Notes: generated from the sequence alone by a model not told the origin. Shown: positions 21,178-34,190, numbered from the stretch's first letter. The stretch: DNA of 64,000 nt from Mycoplasmatales bacterium (GCA_013215715.1 JABSQT010000003.1:140518-204517); one strand, 5' to 3'. Translations and numbers: made by a program.

Positions 21178-21264
21178 TATTACCAACTTTCTTATTTCTA
21201 TTATATAGTTTTTATTTATATAAAACATCAACAAAAGTTTCCTTACAATATACAATATAAATAT

Positions 21265-21558
21265 ATGAAAATTAAAAGCTGAGATTTCAAAACACATAGA
21301 GATTGTTTTGGAAATAAAGGACCGACAACCATAGATCATGTTTACCCAAAAAGTAGGGGTGGTATTCGTTCCAGAAGAAATTCTCAACTATTATCTAAAA
21401 AATCAAACCTTCGAAAAGCAAATAAACTTGAGGGCAAAATTAATAAAATACCTTTTAGAATAATAAAACAACTTGATAAAAACCAAAAGGTTCAAGGATT
21501 AATGAGAATACAAATTAATAAAGAATGACATGATGTTGAAAAAATTCTTTTAGATTAA
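21265..21558 (+). CDS. stand-alone HNH endonuclease, 97 aa
   Basis: TTIDHVYPKSRGG followed by NSQLLSKKSNLRKANK is the HNH core (D-H, then N...L...N..K). No Cys pairs and no other domain, so it could be a small nicking or restriction-type nuclease. TACAAT lies 8 nt before the ATG, so it is probably leaderless. Two UGA Trp codons. No mobile element is visible next to it. Confidence 0.75.
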
Positions 21559-21577
21559 TGGTTAAACGTTGTGTAAA

Positions 21578-21604
21578 AAAATAATCATATTATATGATTA
21601 TTTA
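21578..21604. terminator. bidirectional terminator
   Basis: 10-bp stem AATAATCATA/TATGATTATT with a 3-nt loop between the convergent HNH and HAD genes. A seven-U run follows on the minus strand. Confidence 0.8.
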
Positions 21605-22401
21605 TTCATAACAACTTCTTTATTTAATAATATTTTCGAGAGCCCAGCAGGTTTATATGAAGGTGCTAACCAATCAGCCATTTTAATTAATTTGGGATTT
21701 GAATTAGCCATTGCAACAAGCATCATTTTACCTTTGCATGTTGAATCATTCATTGAATCTCCTATATGTGCCGCCTCTTTAGGTTTTAATCCTAATAATT
21801 TAGCTACAGTTACATTAGCTTGACCTTTCGTTGCTTTTCCTGAAGTTACCTCAATTGTATAACCATTACCAGATGTAACTATTGATAAAGAAGGAAATTG
21901 CTCACTTAATTCTGCATTTAGTTTGGCGATTTTATTTTTTCTAGCACCAGAAAATACTAATTTTGTAAATTCCTTTGTATGTTCAAAATCATATTTTTTG
22001 TGTGTTTTGAACCCAACGTGTCTTGCGATTATTCCATAAGGGAATTTAGCACCATAGAAAATTCCGTCATCATTTGGTTTTATCATCATTTTATTATTCA
22101 TCATAATTTTCAAAATACGTTCAGCGATTGGTCCGGGAAAGTTGTGCTTTTCAATGATATTTCCTTTAATATCAACTATTTGTGCACCATTTTGACAAAC
22201 TGCATATTTAAGACCTAATTCTTGAATAAGAGGAAGTGCATTTTTAACATGCCTTCCTGTTGAAATAATAACCGGTATTTTTTTATTAGTTTCAATAATT
22301 GCTTTCTTATTTTTTTCGGAAATTGCATGATGGCCATCAACTCTAGTGTCGAAAGCAGTTCCATCTAAATCTATAAAATATGCTTGGGGATTAAATTTCA
22401 T
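21598..22401 (-). CDS. Cof-type HAD-superfamily phosphatase, 267 aa
   Basis: DLDGTAFDTR at the N-terminus supplies the nucleophile Asp, STGRH is motif II, the late Lys lies in TSGKATKGQA, and HIGDSMND is motif IV. Cof-type members dephosphorylate small metabolites such as sugar phosphates or flavins. The start is ATG 22401: TATAAT ends 6 nt upstream, and the longer frame only reads through thioredoxin out of frame. Confidence 0.85.
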   Translation of the reverse strand: MKFNPQAYFIDLDGTAFDTRVDGHHAISEKNKKAIIETNKKIPVIISTGRHVKNALPLIQELGLKYAVCQNGAQIVDIKGNIIEKHNFPGPIAERILKIMMNNKMMIKPNDDGIFYGAKFPYGIIARHVGFKTHKKYDFEHTKEFTKLVFSGARKNKIAKLNAELSEQFPSLSIVTSGNGYTIEVTSGKATKGQANVTVAKLLGLKPKEAAHIGDSMNDSTCKGKMMLVAMANSNPKLIKMADWLAPSYKPAGLSKILLNKEVVMNK

Positions 22402-22417
22402 ATAAAAATTATAAAGA

Positions 22418-22438
22418 AAAAGAGGCTTAACCTCTAAC
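22418..22438 (-). terminator. terminator of trxA
   Basis: AGAGG/CCTCT hairpin and five U on the minus strand, overlapping the trxA stop. Confidence 0.7.
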
Positions 22439-22735
22439 TTTTTCTTCAAATTCTTCTCTAGGCATGTAACCTGATGCTTCACCAGTTTTTGTACCCTCTT
22501 TATAAATAAACATTGTTGGTAGTCCTGAAACATTATTTGCAACAGCTCATTCTCTATGTTCATCAGCATCAATTTTAAAAATTGAAATATCTGTTTTCTC
22601 TTCATTAATTAAATCTCACACTGTTGACGTCATCATTTGACATGGTCCACATCAAGATGCAGCTACAGCAATAACAGTAAACTTATTTTCTTTAACTTTT
22701 ATTTCTATATCTTCTGGTTTAATAAATTGTGTCAT
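22427..22735 (-). CDS. trxA: thioredoxin, 102 aa
   Basis: Disulfide reductase of the cytosol. The active site SWCGPCQMM sits near residue 30, and GLPTMFIYKEG carries the cis-Pro. The usual Trp-Cys-Gly-Pro-Cys motif uses UGA for Trp. Length is typical. An AGGAGA site precedes the ATG; it follows proS by about 20 nt on the same strand. Confidence 0.9.
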
Positions 22736-22756
22736 ATTCTCTCCTTCTAATCATTT

Positions 22757-24193
<1,437 letters not shown>

Positions 24194-24298
24194 AATTAAT
24201 ATGATTATACTACTATCCTTTCTAAAATATAAGAAAAGTGTTAAAAAAAGTTAAATTTATTCAAAATCTGTTGTTTTTTCAATAAAAGCCTTATAAAT

Positions 24299-24328
24299 AA
24301 ATAATATTTTCAGAGTAAAATATTATTT
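24299..24328. repeat. 12-bp perfect hairpin
   Basis: AAATAATATTTT/AAAATATTATTT with a 6-nt loop in the gap before proS. No U-run follows on either strand, so it is not a clear terminator. Confidence 0.5.
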
Positions 24329-24334
24329 TAAAAA

Positions 24335-24364
24335 AATAAAAAAAGGACCTTTATAGGTCTTTTA
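24335..24364 (-). terminator. terminator of the pcrA operon
   Basis: GACCT/AGGTC hairpin followed by seven U on the minus strand after the last gene. Confidence 0.75.
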
Positions 24365-25942
24365 TTTGTAATCATAATAAAACTCAAGTCCAATAACCTT
24401 TCTTTGTTTTGCGTCTAATTTTAATGAAGGTAATTCATAAATAATTTTTGTACCTTTTTTAGCAGCAACCTCTTTAATTGTTGAAAGCTTAACATACACC
24501 TCTGAACTATGAGCTATTTTTGAAAGTTCTCTATCAATAACAATGAATTTGGGAGCAACCCTTGTTAAAGCTGTCATATCTTTAACATCAGCTTTACGTA
24601 TTCTAACACCACAAAGAATACCTCTTTCTTGTAATTGCATAATAATAGCAAAAAGGAGCTTTTGAGGAGTTTTATCATCATACTCAACCATATAAATTAT
24701 TTTATTGTTAACTATCTTTCTAGCATTATCAATTAACCACATAGCATCAACGTCCATGATACCTGGGGAAGAATTTGTTTCTGAAGTAATTTTTTCAGCA
24801 TGAGCATTCATCATTTTTACACGCATAACATCGTTAGTTAAAACCATAGCGATGAATCTTGATGGTGTATCTTTAATATCAGGGAATATGTATTTAATAA
24901 TAGATCTTTTACCACCAAATTTTCTAACTCTTGTTTCTATTGTTTGCATGGATTTAGCTTTTATAGTTTGTTCAATAGTAATATAAGCGTGCTTATATTT
25001 TTGGAAAACTTGAATATCATCAGCAGCATACGTTGATTCTGTATTTAATTTTAATGATTTCCAAATAATGTAATCTAATTTCATTAATAATTCAGCACTC
25101 TTTTTAGGAGAGTCTATTCTTTTTGTAAATAAAGTTCCTGAATAATCAAAATATTTTTTAGCACCTTTTTTATTCAATACTTTTTGAATATGCGGTTTTC
25201 TTTTATTGATCTTCTTTTTAATAAGGATCAAACTAGTCGTTGGCATCACCAATACCAGTTTATTTTCATATAAGAAATATTTCATATCACTAAGACCAAT
25301 TGCTTTCTTCATTTGTTGGAAGAAAATATTTTTTGTTTCCAATGTTGTTTCTCTCATATTAAATACTCAAAAACCAATAAATTTAGCATCAAATTGATTT
25401 AATGAAGAACTTTTAATTTTTTCTGTAAATGTTGTTTTAATTTCTTGATTAGGTAAAAAGAATTTAATTTCTCCACCTATAAAAGAATTGTCACATTTAA
25501 ACATTGTTGTAACCATAGTGAAATTCTTTTTAACATTTCACTCAAACATTTTCGCAAACTTACTTTTTCTTGTTGTTTTCTTAGGTTGATGATTTTTTAA
25601 TACCTTTACTTCAAAAGATACTTTAACATCTTTCTCGTTTTCAATATCATGCATTGCATTTCTATATTTTTTGTTGGTATTTTTATCAAAAAATGCCATA
25701 AACTTATCTAAGTCCATTCATTTACCGTTATAAAATGCTGAAATTTTTTGTGAATTAGGTATTCTTGTTCCACTTAATGATGGATGATTAACATTTCTAA
25801 TTTTTCTTTTTTTGTAATCTATTTCAAACATTACCTTTCCACTGTCATTTGCAATCAGTTCTTTATTGAATAAGAAATATAGGATTGCTGAAAACAATCC
25901 AATAGCTATTAATGTTACTATTACAATGACGGCGACTACCAT
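24362..25942 (-). CDS. membrane-anchored protein with a possible degenerate EAL-like end, 526 aa
   Basis: One N-terminal transmembrane helix (residues 1-27) and a large cytosolic part. The C-terminal 130 residues (ERGILCGVRIRKADVKDMTAL, APKFIVIDREL, then a later K-G-T-K-I-I-Y-E) follow the order of EAL-domain strands (G-x-x-F-D-D, P-x-x-I-K-I-D) without the metal-binding EAL, so enzymatic activity is doubtful. It overlaps pcrA (TAATG) and is last in its operon. Role unknown. Confidence 0.65.
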
Positions 25943-28083
25943 TAATCCTCTTCTTCCTCAAATATTTCTTGAACACTCGAAAGTGATTTATGATTTTTCA
26001 TAAGTGTTTTAATTCCATGTGGATCTTCAAATGCTATTTCAGCCATTTCTCCATCAATTTCAGTAATAACACCTATTCCAAATACTTTATGTTTAACTTG
26101 TGAACCAACTTCATATTCTACATCTTCAATTTTAGCATAGTGAGTATCTAGTTTTTTAGGTATAAATATTTCCTTAGTAAAGTCCCTAATTCTTATACCC
26201 ATTTCTGTTATGAATCTTGAAGGAACCTTCATAAATCTATGATCTATTGAATAACCTTTTGAATCTGAAAGGAAAAGTCTTTTTCTGGCACGAGTAATTG
26301 CGACATAAGCTAATCTTCTTTCTTCTTCAATCGCAGCACCCCCAGCAGTTATTGCTTTCGATGATGGGAATACTTGTTCTGAAAGTCCGATTAAGAATAC
26401 ATTATCAAATTCAAGTCCTTTTGAAGTGTGTATTGTCATAAGTGTAATATATGAAGAGCCTGACTTTAGTTCATCTTGCGCAGAAACTAATGCAACTTCT
26501 TGTAGATATTCCTCAAGTGTTTTACCAGGGTTTCTTTCTTCTCAATTACCAATCATATTAATTAATTCTTTAATATTGGCAATACGATTTATTTCATTAA
26601 TTTGAGTTAATGAATCCATATAACCTACTTCAATTAAGAATTTTTCTAAAACTAATTTAATTGAGTTTGATTTTAAAGCTGCCCTATATTTATTGAATAA
26701 ATTAAATAAATTCCCTAATGAATTTCTTTGTGAGGCTGTAACTGGAAGTTCATTGTAATGAGAAAGGATTACATCATGAGTTGTTTTACCTTTAGCATCT
26801 GCAAATTTAGCAATCTTTTCAACGGTAGTTTTACCAATTTTACGTGAAGGAACATTTATAACTCTTTGAAGTCCAACTTCATCACCATTAGCAATAACTT
26901 TTAAATAAGCAATAGCATCTTTAACCTCTTGTCTTTCGAAGAATTTAACATCACCGAAAATTTTATAAGGAACATTACCATTAATTAATGCTTGTTCCAT
27001 GGTTCTTGAAAGATAGTTTGATCTATAGAAAATAACCATATCTTTAAGTTGAACTTTTTGTCTTCTAAGTTCATCAATTTTTTGTACAACTCATTTTGCT
27101 TCTGCTTCAGGAGAGTAAGCATGGTTAAATATGATTTTTTCACCTTCATCATTGTTGGAAATAAGTTTTTTGGGAAGTCTATTTTTATTGTGTTCTATTA
27201 ATTCATTAGCAGCATTAAGAATTGATTGTGTTGAACGATAATTTTCTTCTAATTTAATTGTTTTTGATTTTTCAAAATCTTTATCGAAATTAATAATTAA
27301 TTCAACTTTTGCACCACGTCATGTATAGATGGTTTGATCTGGATCACCAACAATTGTAATATTGTTGTGATGTGCAAGCACTTTAACAATCTCATATTGA
27401 ATTCATGAAGTATCTTGAAATTCATCAACAAGAACATAATCGAATTTAGATTTCCATTTTTCAGCAACCTTCTTATCAGTTACAAACAATTTGTGAACAA
27501 AAATTAATAAATCATCAAAATCAAGTGATTTAGATGCAAATGTAGATTCTTTATACCCTTTGTAAATAAGAGCTTGATATTTATCACCTTCTGTTTCAGC
27601 TGATTCAAGTAATTCTTCTGGTTCCATAAGATTAGATTTAGCTTTTGAAATATAATCAATCATATGAGAATATGACATTGTTTTTGAAGATACATTGTAT
27701 TTTGCATATATCGGTTTCAAAATTTGTCTTTGATCAATTCCATCGATAATATTAAAATTTCTTGGATACCCAAGTGAAGGAATATCTTGACGTAAAATTC
27801 TTACACACATTGAGTGATATGTAGAAAGTAATGATTGATTAGCAGCAGTTTCCCCTACAATTGCAGCAACACGTTCTTTCATTTCTCCTGCAGCTTTATT
27901 TGTAAATGTAACAGCAAGAATTCTTGAAGGATTAATTTTCTTTTCTTCAATAAGATATGCAACTTTATGTGTAAGTACCCTAGTTTTACCAGAACCCGCC
28001 CCAGCCAATAACCTAAGTGGTCCTTCTGTGTGAATTACTGCTTCTTTTTGACTTTTATTTAAACCCTCTAATATATTAATCAT
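25942..28083 (-). CDS. pcrA: ATP-dependent DNA helicase PcrA/UvrD, 713 aa
   Basis: 3'-5' SF1 helicase for repair and replication-fork clearing. Walker A GAGSGKT lies near residue 30, then AVTFTNKAAGEM, VDEFQDTS, GDPDQTIYTWRGA, EENYRST, MTIHTSKGLEF and VAITRARKRL, the full set of UvrD motifs. Start at 28083 after AAAGGAG. The upstream RDD gene stop overlaps it (TAATG). Confidence 0.95.
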
Positions 28084-28757
28084 TATTTCTCCTTTATGCT
28101 GATTCATTCAACAATATTATTTTCTATAATTACCGGTTCTACAATTTGTGTTATTTTTTCTTTTTCTTTTTCAATCTTTTTATTTGAACTTACAACAGCA
28201 GCTTGTGCTCATCTATCATGTCATCCTCTTTTTTCTTTATTGGGAATAACAGTAATACCTAATCACATTTGAATAAATCAAATAAGACCAGAAATTGACC
28301 CCACAAAGGTCATTCTTGTTTTTTCAAAATTAGTTAAATGCCCGCTTGGATTTGTATACCCTTTTACTCTTGCGGCCGAATCTATTAATGTGTGATTAAT
28401 AATAGCCATACCCATTAAAGAAATTACTATTCAAGCAATACCAAATGCAATTTCACGTTTTAAAATAGCTTTATAAATGCTACCCTGTTCAGCAATAACC
28501 TTAATTCTCATCAACTTCATACCAATCGATCAACCTTTTGTAGCTAATGGTATGGCAATCATGAAGATGCTTATACAAAGTATTGTAATTAATGCTCAAA
28601 CATAAAACATTCATGGACTATCGAATGTAGCCGGACCACTTTTATGTGGTTTAGCAAGGATAAAAAGTAAACCTATTGAGATTAATGCTATTAAGAAAAA
28701 ATCTATTGCTCTAGAAATTAGTCTTTTGAATAATCCAATTGGTTTATTAATTTTCAT
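28083..28757 (-). CDS. RDD-family membrane protein, 224 aa
   Basis: R-L-I-S-R-A-I-D-F-F near the N-terminus is the RDD motif (Arg-Asp of the first helix), and GWSIGMKLMRIKV and GWHDRWAQAAVV follow the family pattern. Three to four transmembrane helices. Members are putative transporters of unknown substrate. Translation is coupled to pcrA by TAATG. Confidence 0.8.
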
Positions 28758-28764
28758 ATTACTC

Positions 28765-29733
28765 CTATCTAAATTCTTTTATTGACTTTTTCAATTCTGT
28801 TTTCGTTCTTTTTGCAGATAGTCAAATTGCTTCTCTATTATTTTTTAATAAATATTTATTTGTAATTAATAATGTTTTAAGATCTTTATCGTACATTTTT
28901 GAAATTTGATCGAATAATTTATTAAACATAACATTATTTTTATAAGCAATTGTGAATATAGGAAGGAATATTGCAACACTATATAAAGTGGCATATGTTA
29001 CTTCTTGTAGATATTCTGAATTAGACGCTTCTGTTTGTGCAATGTTTTTAACTAATTGTTTTGAAAGTCTTAATGGATTAAATGATACTGATTTTTTTGA
29101 AACGTACGTTTTAATTAACCTTTTATTAACTGTCGCGAATGTTTTTGCGTACTTATTTAAAACTAAGTAAAGTAATTCTATTGAAAATCTTGTATTCAAC
29201 TCCACACCATTGTATTGACTTGCAGCATCCACAAGAAGTGAGGTTTTATATATTTTATTTAATGTAAAAGGCATTGTCATAGCGATTACAGCTGGTTTCT
29301 TTTCTATTTCAACCATTGTAGATGCTTTAATTCTTAAATTAGAATTTCATCTTGTAACTCCCCTGAATGTTGCTGGAAACTCTAAAATATCTGGTGAACC
29401 AATTTTCTTTAATGATGCAATGATTTCTCCAACGCCATCAAATCTTTTGATTTCATCCGATGTAGAAATAAATAACGTGTATTCTCCAGATGCCATTTTA
29501 ATTCCATCTAGATTAGATTTTGTTCTACCTTGACGCTTTGTATTGTAAGCAATCTTCATTTTATTTTTAAATTTCTTAGATCATTTTTGTAATTCTTCCA
29601 TTTGTCCAAATACATTTGTGTCTACGACTACAATAAGTTCAAAGTTCTTATTTTTTTGTGAATACATTCTTTCAAAAAATGAATCAATTTCTTCTGGTCT
29701 TCTATAAATAGTTGTAATAATTGATAGTTTCAT
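28765..29733 (-). CDS. glycosyltransferase family 2-like protein, 322 aa
   Basis: N-terminal GT-A pattern: MKLSIITTIYRRPEEID, VVVDTNVFGQ, then GRTKSNLDGIKMASGEYTLFISTSDEI. The canonical DxD is replaced by S-T-S-D-E, so it may be altered or inactive. The C-terminal half is helical and unlike known GT2 tails. Start at 29733 (29737 is out of frame), after GGGAG. First gene of the operon with the RDD protein and pcrA. Confidence 0.65.
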
Positions 29734-29775
29734 TCATACTCCCTTTTGATTATTTATTTAAATTATAACATTTAA

Positions 29776-29801
29776 TTAAAAAACAACCCTATAGGGTTGG
29801 G
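29776..29801 (-). terminator. terminator of asnS
   Basis: CAACCCT/AGGGTTG hairpin followed by seven U on the minus strand. Confidence 0.85.
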
Positions 29802-29816
29802 TGTTTTTTTTAATTA

Positions 29817-31163
29817 TTACATCATTAATTTACCTGGTGTTCTTGGGAAAGCAATAGAGTCTCTAATGTTTTCTACACCAGTTACATACATAACCAATCT
29901 TTCAAATCCAAGTCCGAATCCAGCTGACATACCTTGACCAAACCTTCTTAAGTCTAAGTACCATTGTAGATCTTCTTGATCAATACCCATTTCATTAATA
30001 CGAGTAACTAATTTATCATAATCACATTCTCTTTGTGAACCACCAATTAATTCACCAATACCTGGTACCAATAAATCAAATGCAGCCACTGTTTTTCCAT
30101 CTTCATTTTGGAACATATAGAATGCCTTAATATCTTTTGGATAATTTGTAACAGCAACTGGTCCTTTAACCAATTCTTCAGCAATATATTTTTCGTGTTC
30201 TGTAGCTAAATCAATCCCAAATTTAATATCTTTTTCTTCAAATTTGTCAGCCACTTTTTTAAGTTCCTCAATAGCATCTGAATAATCCATAACTGTTAAT
30301 TTTTGTCCTAAGTATGATTGTAGTTTTTCATGTAATCCTGGTGCAACAAATTTTTCTAAGAAAGCAAATTCTTCAGGGTGTTTTTCCATTGTTTTTGTGA
30401 TAACTGTTTTTAACATTTCATCAGCAATTTTAATTATTTCTTGCAGATCAGCAAATGCAACTTCTGGTTCTACCATTCAAAATTCTGCAGCATGTCTTTG
30501 TGTATGAGAATTTTCAGCACGGAATGTTGGTGCAAATGTATAAACCCCACCAAATCCATTTGCATAAGCTTCAGCGTGAAGTTGTCCTGTAACTCCAAGT
30601 GTAGCTTTTTTACCAAAGAATGCATCTTTTGATTCATCATCAACTACAAATGCTTCTCCAGCTCCTTCTCCGTCATTACCTGTAATGATTGGCGATGCAG
30701 CAAGTAAGTAATCCTTGCTTGCAAAATGTGCGTGAATTTCTTGTGCTAATGTTGATCTAACTCTCATTGTTGCACGGAATAAATTTGTTCTATGTCTTAA
30801 GTGTGGAATTTCTCTTAGAACTTCTCTTGAAATTCCATTTTTTTGTAATGGAAAATCTTCATCTGTGTTTTTAAGTATTTTAAAATTTTCTGCAACTAAT
30901 TCCGCAACTTGTTTACCTTCCGGCGTATGCAATAATGTTCCTTCGATAATTACGGAAGCACCCATTCTTGCTTTATCTACCAATTCTAAATCTACTCCCA
31001 TTTCAGTTTTTGCAACAATTTGTAGGTTAGCAAATGTTGAACCATCATTTACAGCAATAAATTTAATTTTTTTATTCCCTCTATTAGCCGTAATTCATCC
31101 TTTAATTTTTTGTTTTGTTTCATGCAATGATGCAATGTCTTTTAATAATTGTTTTATAGTCAT
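29817..31163 (-). CDS. asnS: asparaginyl-tRNA synthetase, 448 aa
   Basis: Class IIb synthetase. An N-terminal OB fold (KIKGWITANRG) is followed by motif 2 [25 protein letters not shown] and motif 3 GFGLGFERLVMYVTG. Asn rather than Asp specificity is suggested by the SHTQRH motif. TATAAT ends 6 nt before the ATG, and a second promoter about 190 nt upstream feeds a candidate attenuator leader with an Asn-rich peptide. Confidence 0.92.
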
Positions 31164-31174
31164 GACTTAATTAT

Positions 31175-31365
31175 ATAGCAACATATTTTGTTGCTATCCT
31201 TTCTTTTTGATTTTATGAATTTAAAAACACACCCTTTTAAGAATGTGTTCTTTAATTATTTAAAGTTCCACATTCAATAAATAAATAGACGTAGAACTTA
31301 TAATCTACGCTTTAGCAATTATTATTTAATGTGAAAATGTTTTTCTTCATAACTAAATAATTATA
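31175..31365 (-). promoter_or_regulatory. candidate attenuator leader of asnS
   Basis: From a TATAAT box (31360-31365) the leader holds a 12-codon frame (31312-31350), the hairpin CGTAGA/TCTACG (31291-31312), a hairpin GAATGTG/CACATTC (31241-31275) with an inner CTTTAA/TTAAAG stem, an overlapping AACACA/TGTGTT terminator with U-run (31223-31249), and an 8-bp hairpin (31175-31197) just before asnS. The second and third are mutually exclusive. GAATGTG can instead pair with the Asn-codon stretch (31321-31335). Confidence 0.5.
31312..31350 (-). CDS. Asn-rich leader peptide, 12 aa
   Basis: Reads Met-Lys-Lys-Asn-Ile-Phe-Thr-Leu-Asn-Asn-Asn-Cys-stop. Four of twelve residues are Asn, three of them consecutive AAT codons just before the stop. 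TATAAT ends 9 nt before the ATG. A run of Asn codons directly ahead of asnS fits a ribosome-stall sensor of charged tRNA-Asn (inference). Confidence 0.45.
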   Translation of the reverse strand: MKKNIFTLNNNC

Positions 31366-31375
31366 CTATTTAAAA

Positions 31376-31407
31376 TAAAATAATATCCGTACATGGATAT
31401 TATTTTT
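31376..31407 (-). terminator. terminator of the P37 transporter operon
   Basis: 10-bp stem AATAATATCC/GGATATTATT with a 6-nt loop and T-rich tail on the minus strand, overlapping the permease stop. Confidence 0.8.
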
Positions 31408-33187
31408 TAGTATCTAAATTAATTGTTGAATAGTAATCCTCTTTAAATTTATTTTTTGGTTTTCTAAAGATGTAACCCCTATTAATTTTAAGCCTTGTCA
31501 TATTGGAAATTTGTTCAAGAATAAGAACTACACCAAGTGTAACAATTATAAATGCTGAAGCTTTACCATAAGTCGATAATTTAGCTGTAGCATTAAGCAT
31601 TTCATAACCAAATGCACTAATACCAAGAGCTCCAAGCATAACTGTTTGTTTAAAATTGATTTCAACTCTATAAATAGCAGTTGAAAGGATTTGCGGCCTT
31701 ACTGAATTTCAAATAATATATTTAATCTTTGCAAATGTTCCCATTCCAAATGCATTACCTGCTGCGATTGTTTCTTCATCAACATTATCAGCAGTTTCCG
31801 CAATTAATTTACCCATCATTCCTATAGCATGCACCCCAAGTGCTAGTGCACCAACGAAATTTGGATTTGTTCCACCCATTCATAAGACGATAGCATATAC
31901 ATATGCAGGAACCGATCTTATTAAAATAAGTATAAATCTAAATATAAATGCAATATATGCTGGAACAACATTTTTTGATGCAATCAAACCAATAGGAATA
32001 GCTAAAATCAAACCTATAATAATAGAACAAATAACCATACCAAGTGATTCTAACGCTAATTTTAAAGCGTTATTATCCAATGATCAATCTGTAATAAATT
32101 TTCAATCTGGTTTTGCTAAAGCCTTTAACAACACTGGAAATTCATCTGTATTTCTTAATACATCAAATCTTAAATTAAGAACAAAATATATAACTATTCC
32201 AATAGATGTTAAAGCAAAAACAACTTTAGGTATTCATAATTTTCTTGGATTTTTCAAAACTCATTGAACTGATTTTTCATCGTTTCCTAATCCTTTTTCT
32301 TTAAACTCTTTTGAATAATCTTTTGCTTTATTATTAAGCACAAACTTTCTAATGCCCCAAGCCAAAGCTTCAATTAGCATTACAAACATTACAATTACTG
32401 AAATAACAATTGTTAATTGACCTCATGTCCCAGGAATTGATTGATATCTACTTATTAAAACACCAATCCCAGTTAAACCTATAACCCCTAATATTGAAGC
32501 AAATCTAACTGTCATTTCAAAAGCATATAACGTTAATGAAACAAATTTAGATGTAACTTGTGGAAACATCCCTCTTTTAAAAGCCATTCATTTATTTGCT
32601 CCAAATGCTTCCAACATGATTTGTGATTCGGTATCAACAGAATCAAACTCCTCATACATTCATTTAGCCATAATTGAAGCTACAAATATTGAAATAGTAA
32701 TCACTCCATTAGTATCTGAAACAAATTCATATTTCAATATATATGCAAGCAATATTGGTGGGAATGCACGCATAATAGAAAGAATAATTCGCATCGGTAT
32801 ATAAATAAATTTTGATTTAATAGTATTCTTAGATGCCAAGAATGCTAAAGGTAGTGCTACAAAAGCACCAATAACAGTACCGACAAGAGCAATACCGATG
32901 GTCTTAAATATAAATTCGATCGATTTTTGGAATGTGTCGGATGTAGTATACACATCACCTGTAATTGAGTGATAATCTTTAAAATTAAAGAATTTTGGTA
33001 AATTATCAAATAATGATTTTATCGCTTGATTATCATTGCCAACTTTATGAAATGCTATAATAGATATCAATAAAATTGCTATAGATATTCCTAGTGATGT
33101 TCACGGGAATTTCTTGTGGACTTGTTGTTTTTTTGAAACATATCTAAAATTTAATAAACTAAATATTTTTTTACAAGTTTTGTGCAT
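31400..33187 (-). CDS. P69-type ABC permease, fused pair, 595 aa
   Basis: Two PhnE-like permease halves in one chain, each with an N-terminal helix, a block of five helices and an EAA-type loop (EAFGANKWMAFKRGMFPQ and AAGNAFGMGTFAKIKYIIWNS). This matches the P69 subunit of the mycoplasma P37-P29-P69 system. It carries the ligand across the membrane with the P29 ATPase. Its ATG overlaps the P29 gene by 17 nt. UGA Trp throughout. Confidence 0.88.
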
Positions 33188-34169
33188 TTTTTCTTAATGA
33201 TCTTTTAATATCAATATTTTTTATATTTGATACTTTCGACTTTACCCTTTGTTGTTTCCTTAGTTGTTGTTTAAGTTCTTGCTTTTTCTTTATTGGATTA
33301 TTATTTAAATATTTTAGTGTTTCTTTTTTATCTATTGTTTTATCTTTATTATTTTTCTTCTTTTTATCTTCAATTATTCCTAAAGCAGCTTCAACAGCTT
33401 CCTCTTCAAGATTATCGCCATAAATTTGTTTTAGGGTATCATAAGAGACATCTTCTGATTTACCATCATAAACAATCACACCCTCTTTAACCCCAACAAT
33501 TCTAGTTGCATATTTAAGCGCTAAATCTACATGGTGTAAGTTAGCAATAACTGTGATTTGTTGCTCAATATTAATTTTTCTAAAATCATCCATGATAAAC
33601 TTAGCCATAATAGGATCTAAAGCGCCAACTGGTTCATCAGCAAGTATAATATGTGGATTTTGAACTAAGGTTCTTGCTAATGCAACTCTTTGCATTTGAC
33701 CACCAGATAAATCTTCCGCTCTAACATAAGCCTTTTTAAGCATATTAGTTGTTGCTAATGCTCTAAGCGCTGCTTCTTTTTCTTTTTTTGTAAATATACC
33801 TAATATTTGCCTATAGAATGGTAATTGAGAAACAATTGAGTTTAAAACATTTTGAATTACAGTGGCTTTGTCAACTAAGTTATATCTTTGAAAAACAATT
33901 CCAACTGATTTTCTAACTTTTTTTAATTTTTTCTTTGAAGGATTTTTAGATATATTATGTCCATCTACAAATAATTTACCTGAAGATATTTTTGTTAAAC
34001 TATTAATTGATTTAACAAGTGTTGTTTTACCAGCTCCCGAAAGCCCAATAACTGCAACGAATTCACCAGGATTAATTTCTAAATTAATATTGGAAAGTGC
34101 AACTGTACCATTCGGCCAAACCTTACTAACATCCTCAAATTTTATTGTATGACTATATTTTTTATTCAT
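33171..34169 (-). CDS. P29-type ABC transporter ATPase (PhnC-like), 332 aa
   Basis: Walker A GLSGAGKTT lies at residues 42-50, signature LSGGQMQRV, Walker B ILADEPVGALD and H-loop NLHHVD. Beyond residue 260 is a lysine-rich tail, longer than PhnC. The ATG at 34169 has an AGGAG site 5 nt upstream; the longer frame lacks one. It works with P37 and P69. A hairpin between this gene and P37 may set their relative expression. Confidence 0.9.
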   Translation of the reverse strand: MNKKYSHTIKFEDVSKVWPNGTVALSNINLEINPGEFVAVIGLSGAGKTTLVKSINSLTKISSGKLFVDGHNISKNPSKKKLKKVRKSVGIVFQRYNLVDKATVIQNVLNSIVSQLPFYRQILGIFTKKEKEAALRALATTNMLKKAYVRAEDLSGGQMQRVALARTLVQNPHIILADEPVGALDPIMAKFIMDDFRKINIEQQITVIANLHHVDLALKYATRIVGVKEGVIVYDGKSEDVSYDTLKQIYGDNLEEEAVEAALGIIEDKKKKNNKDKTIDKKETLKYLNNNPIKKKQELKQQLRKQQRVKSKVSNIKNIDIKRSLRKNAQNL

Positions 34170-34190
34170 TTCTTCTCCTATTTTTAGACA

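Noticed and set aside
22402..22605. N-terminal extension of the HAD phosphatase
   Set aside because: It reads thioredoxin out of frame, and a TATAAT box sits 6 nt before the internal ATG at 22401.
31223..31365. T-box riboswitch upstream of asnS
   Set aside because: An AAAGGGTG string is present, but the T-box consensus beyond it and the specifier stem are not.
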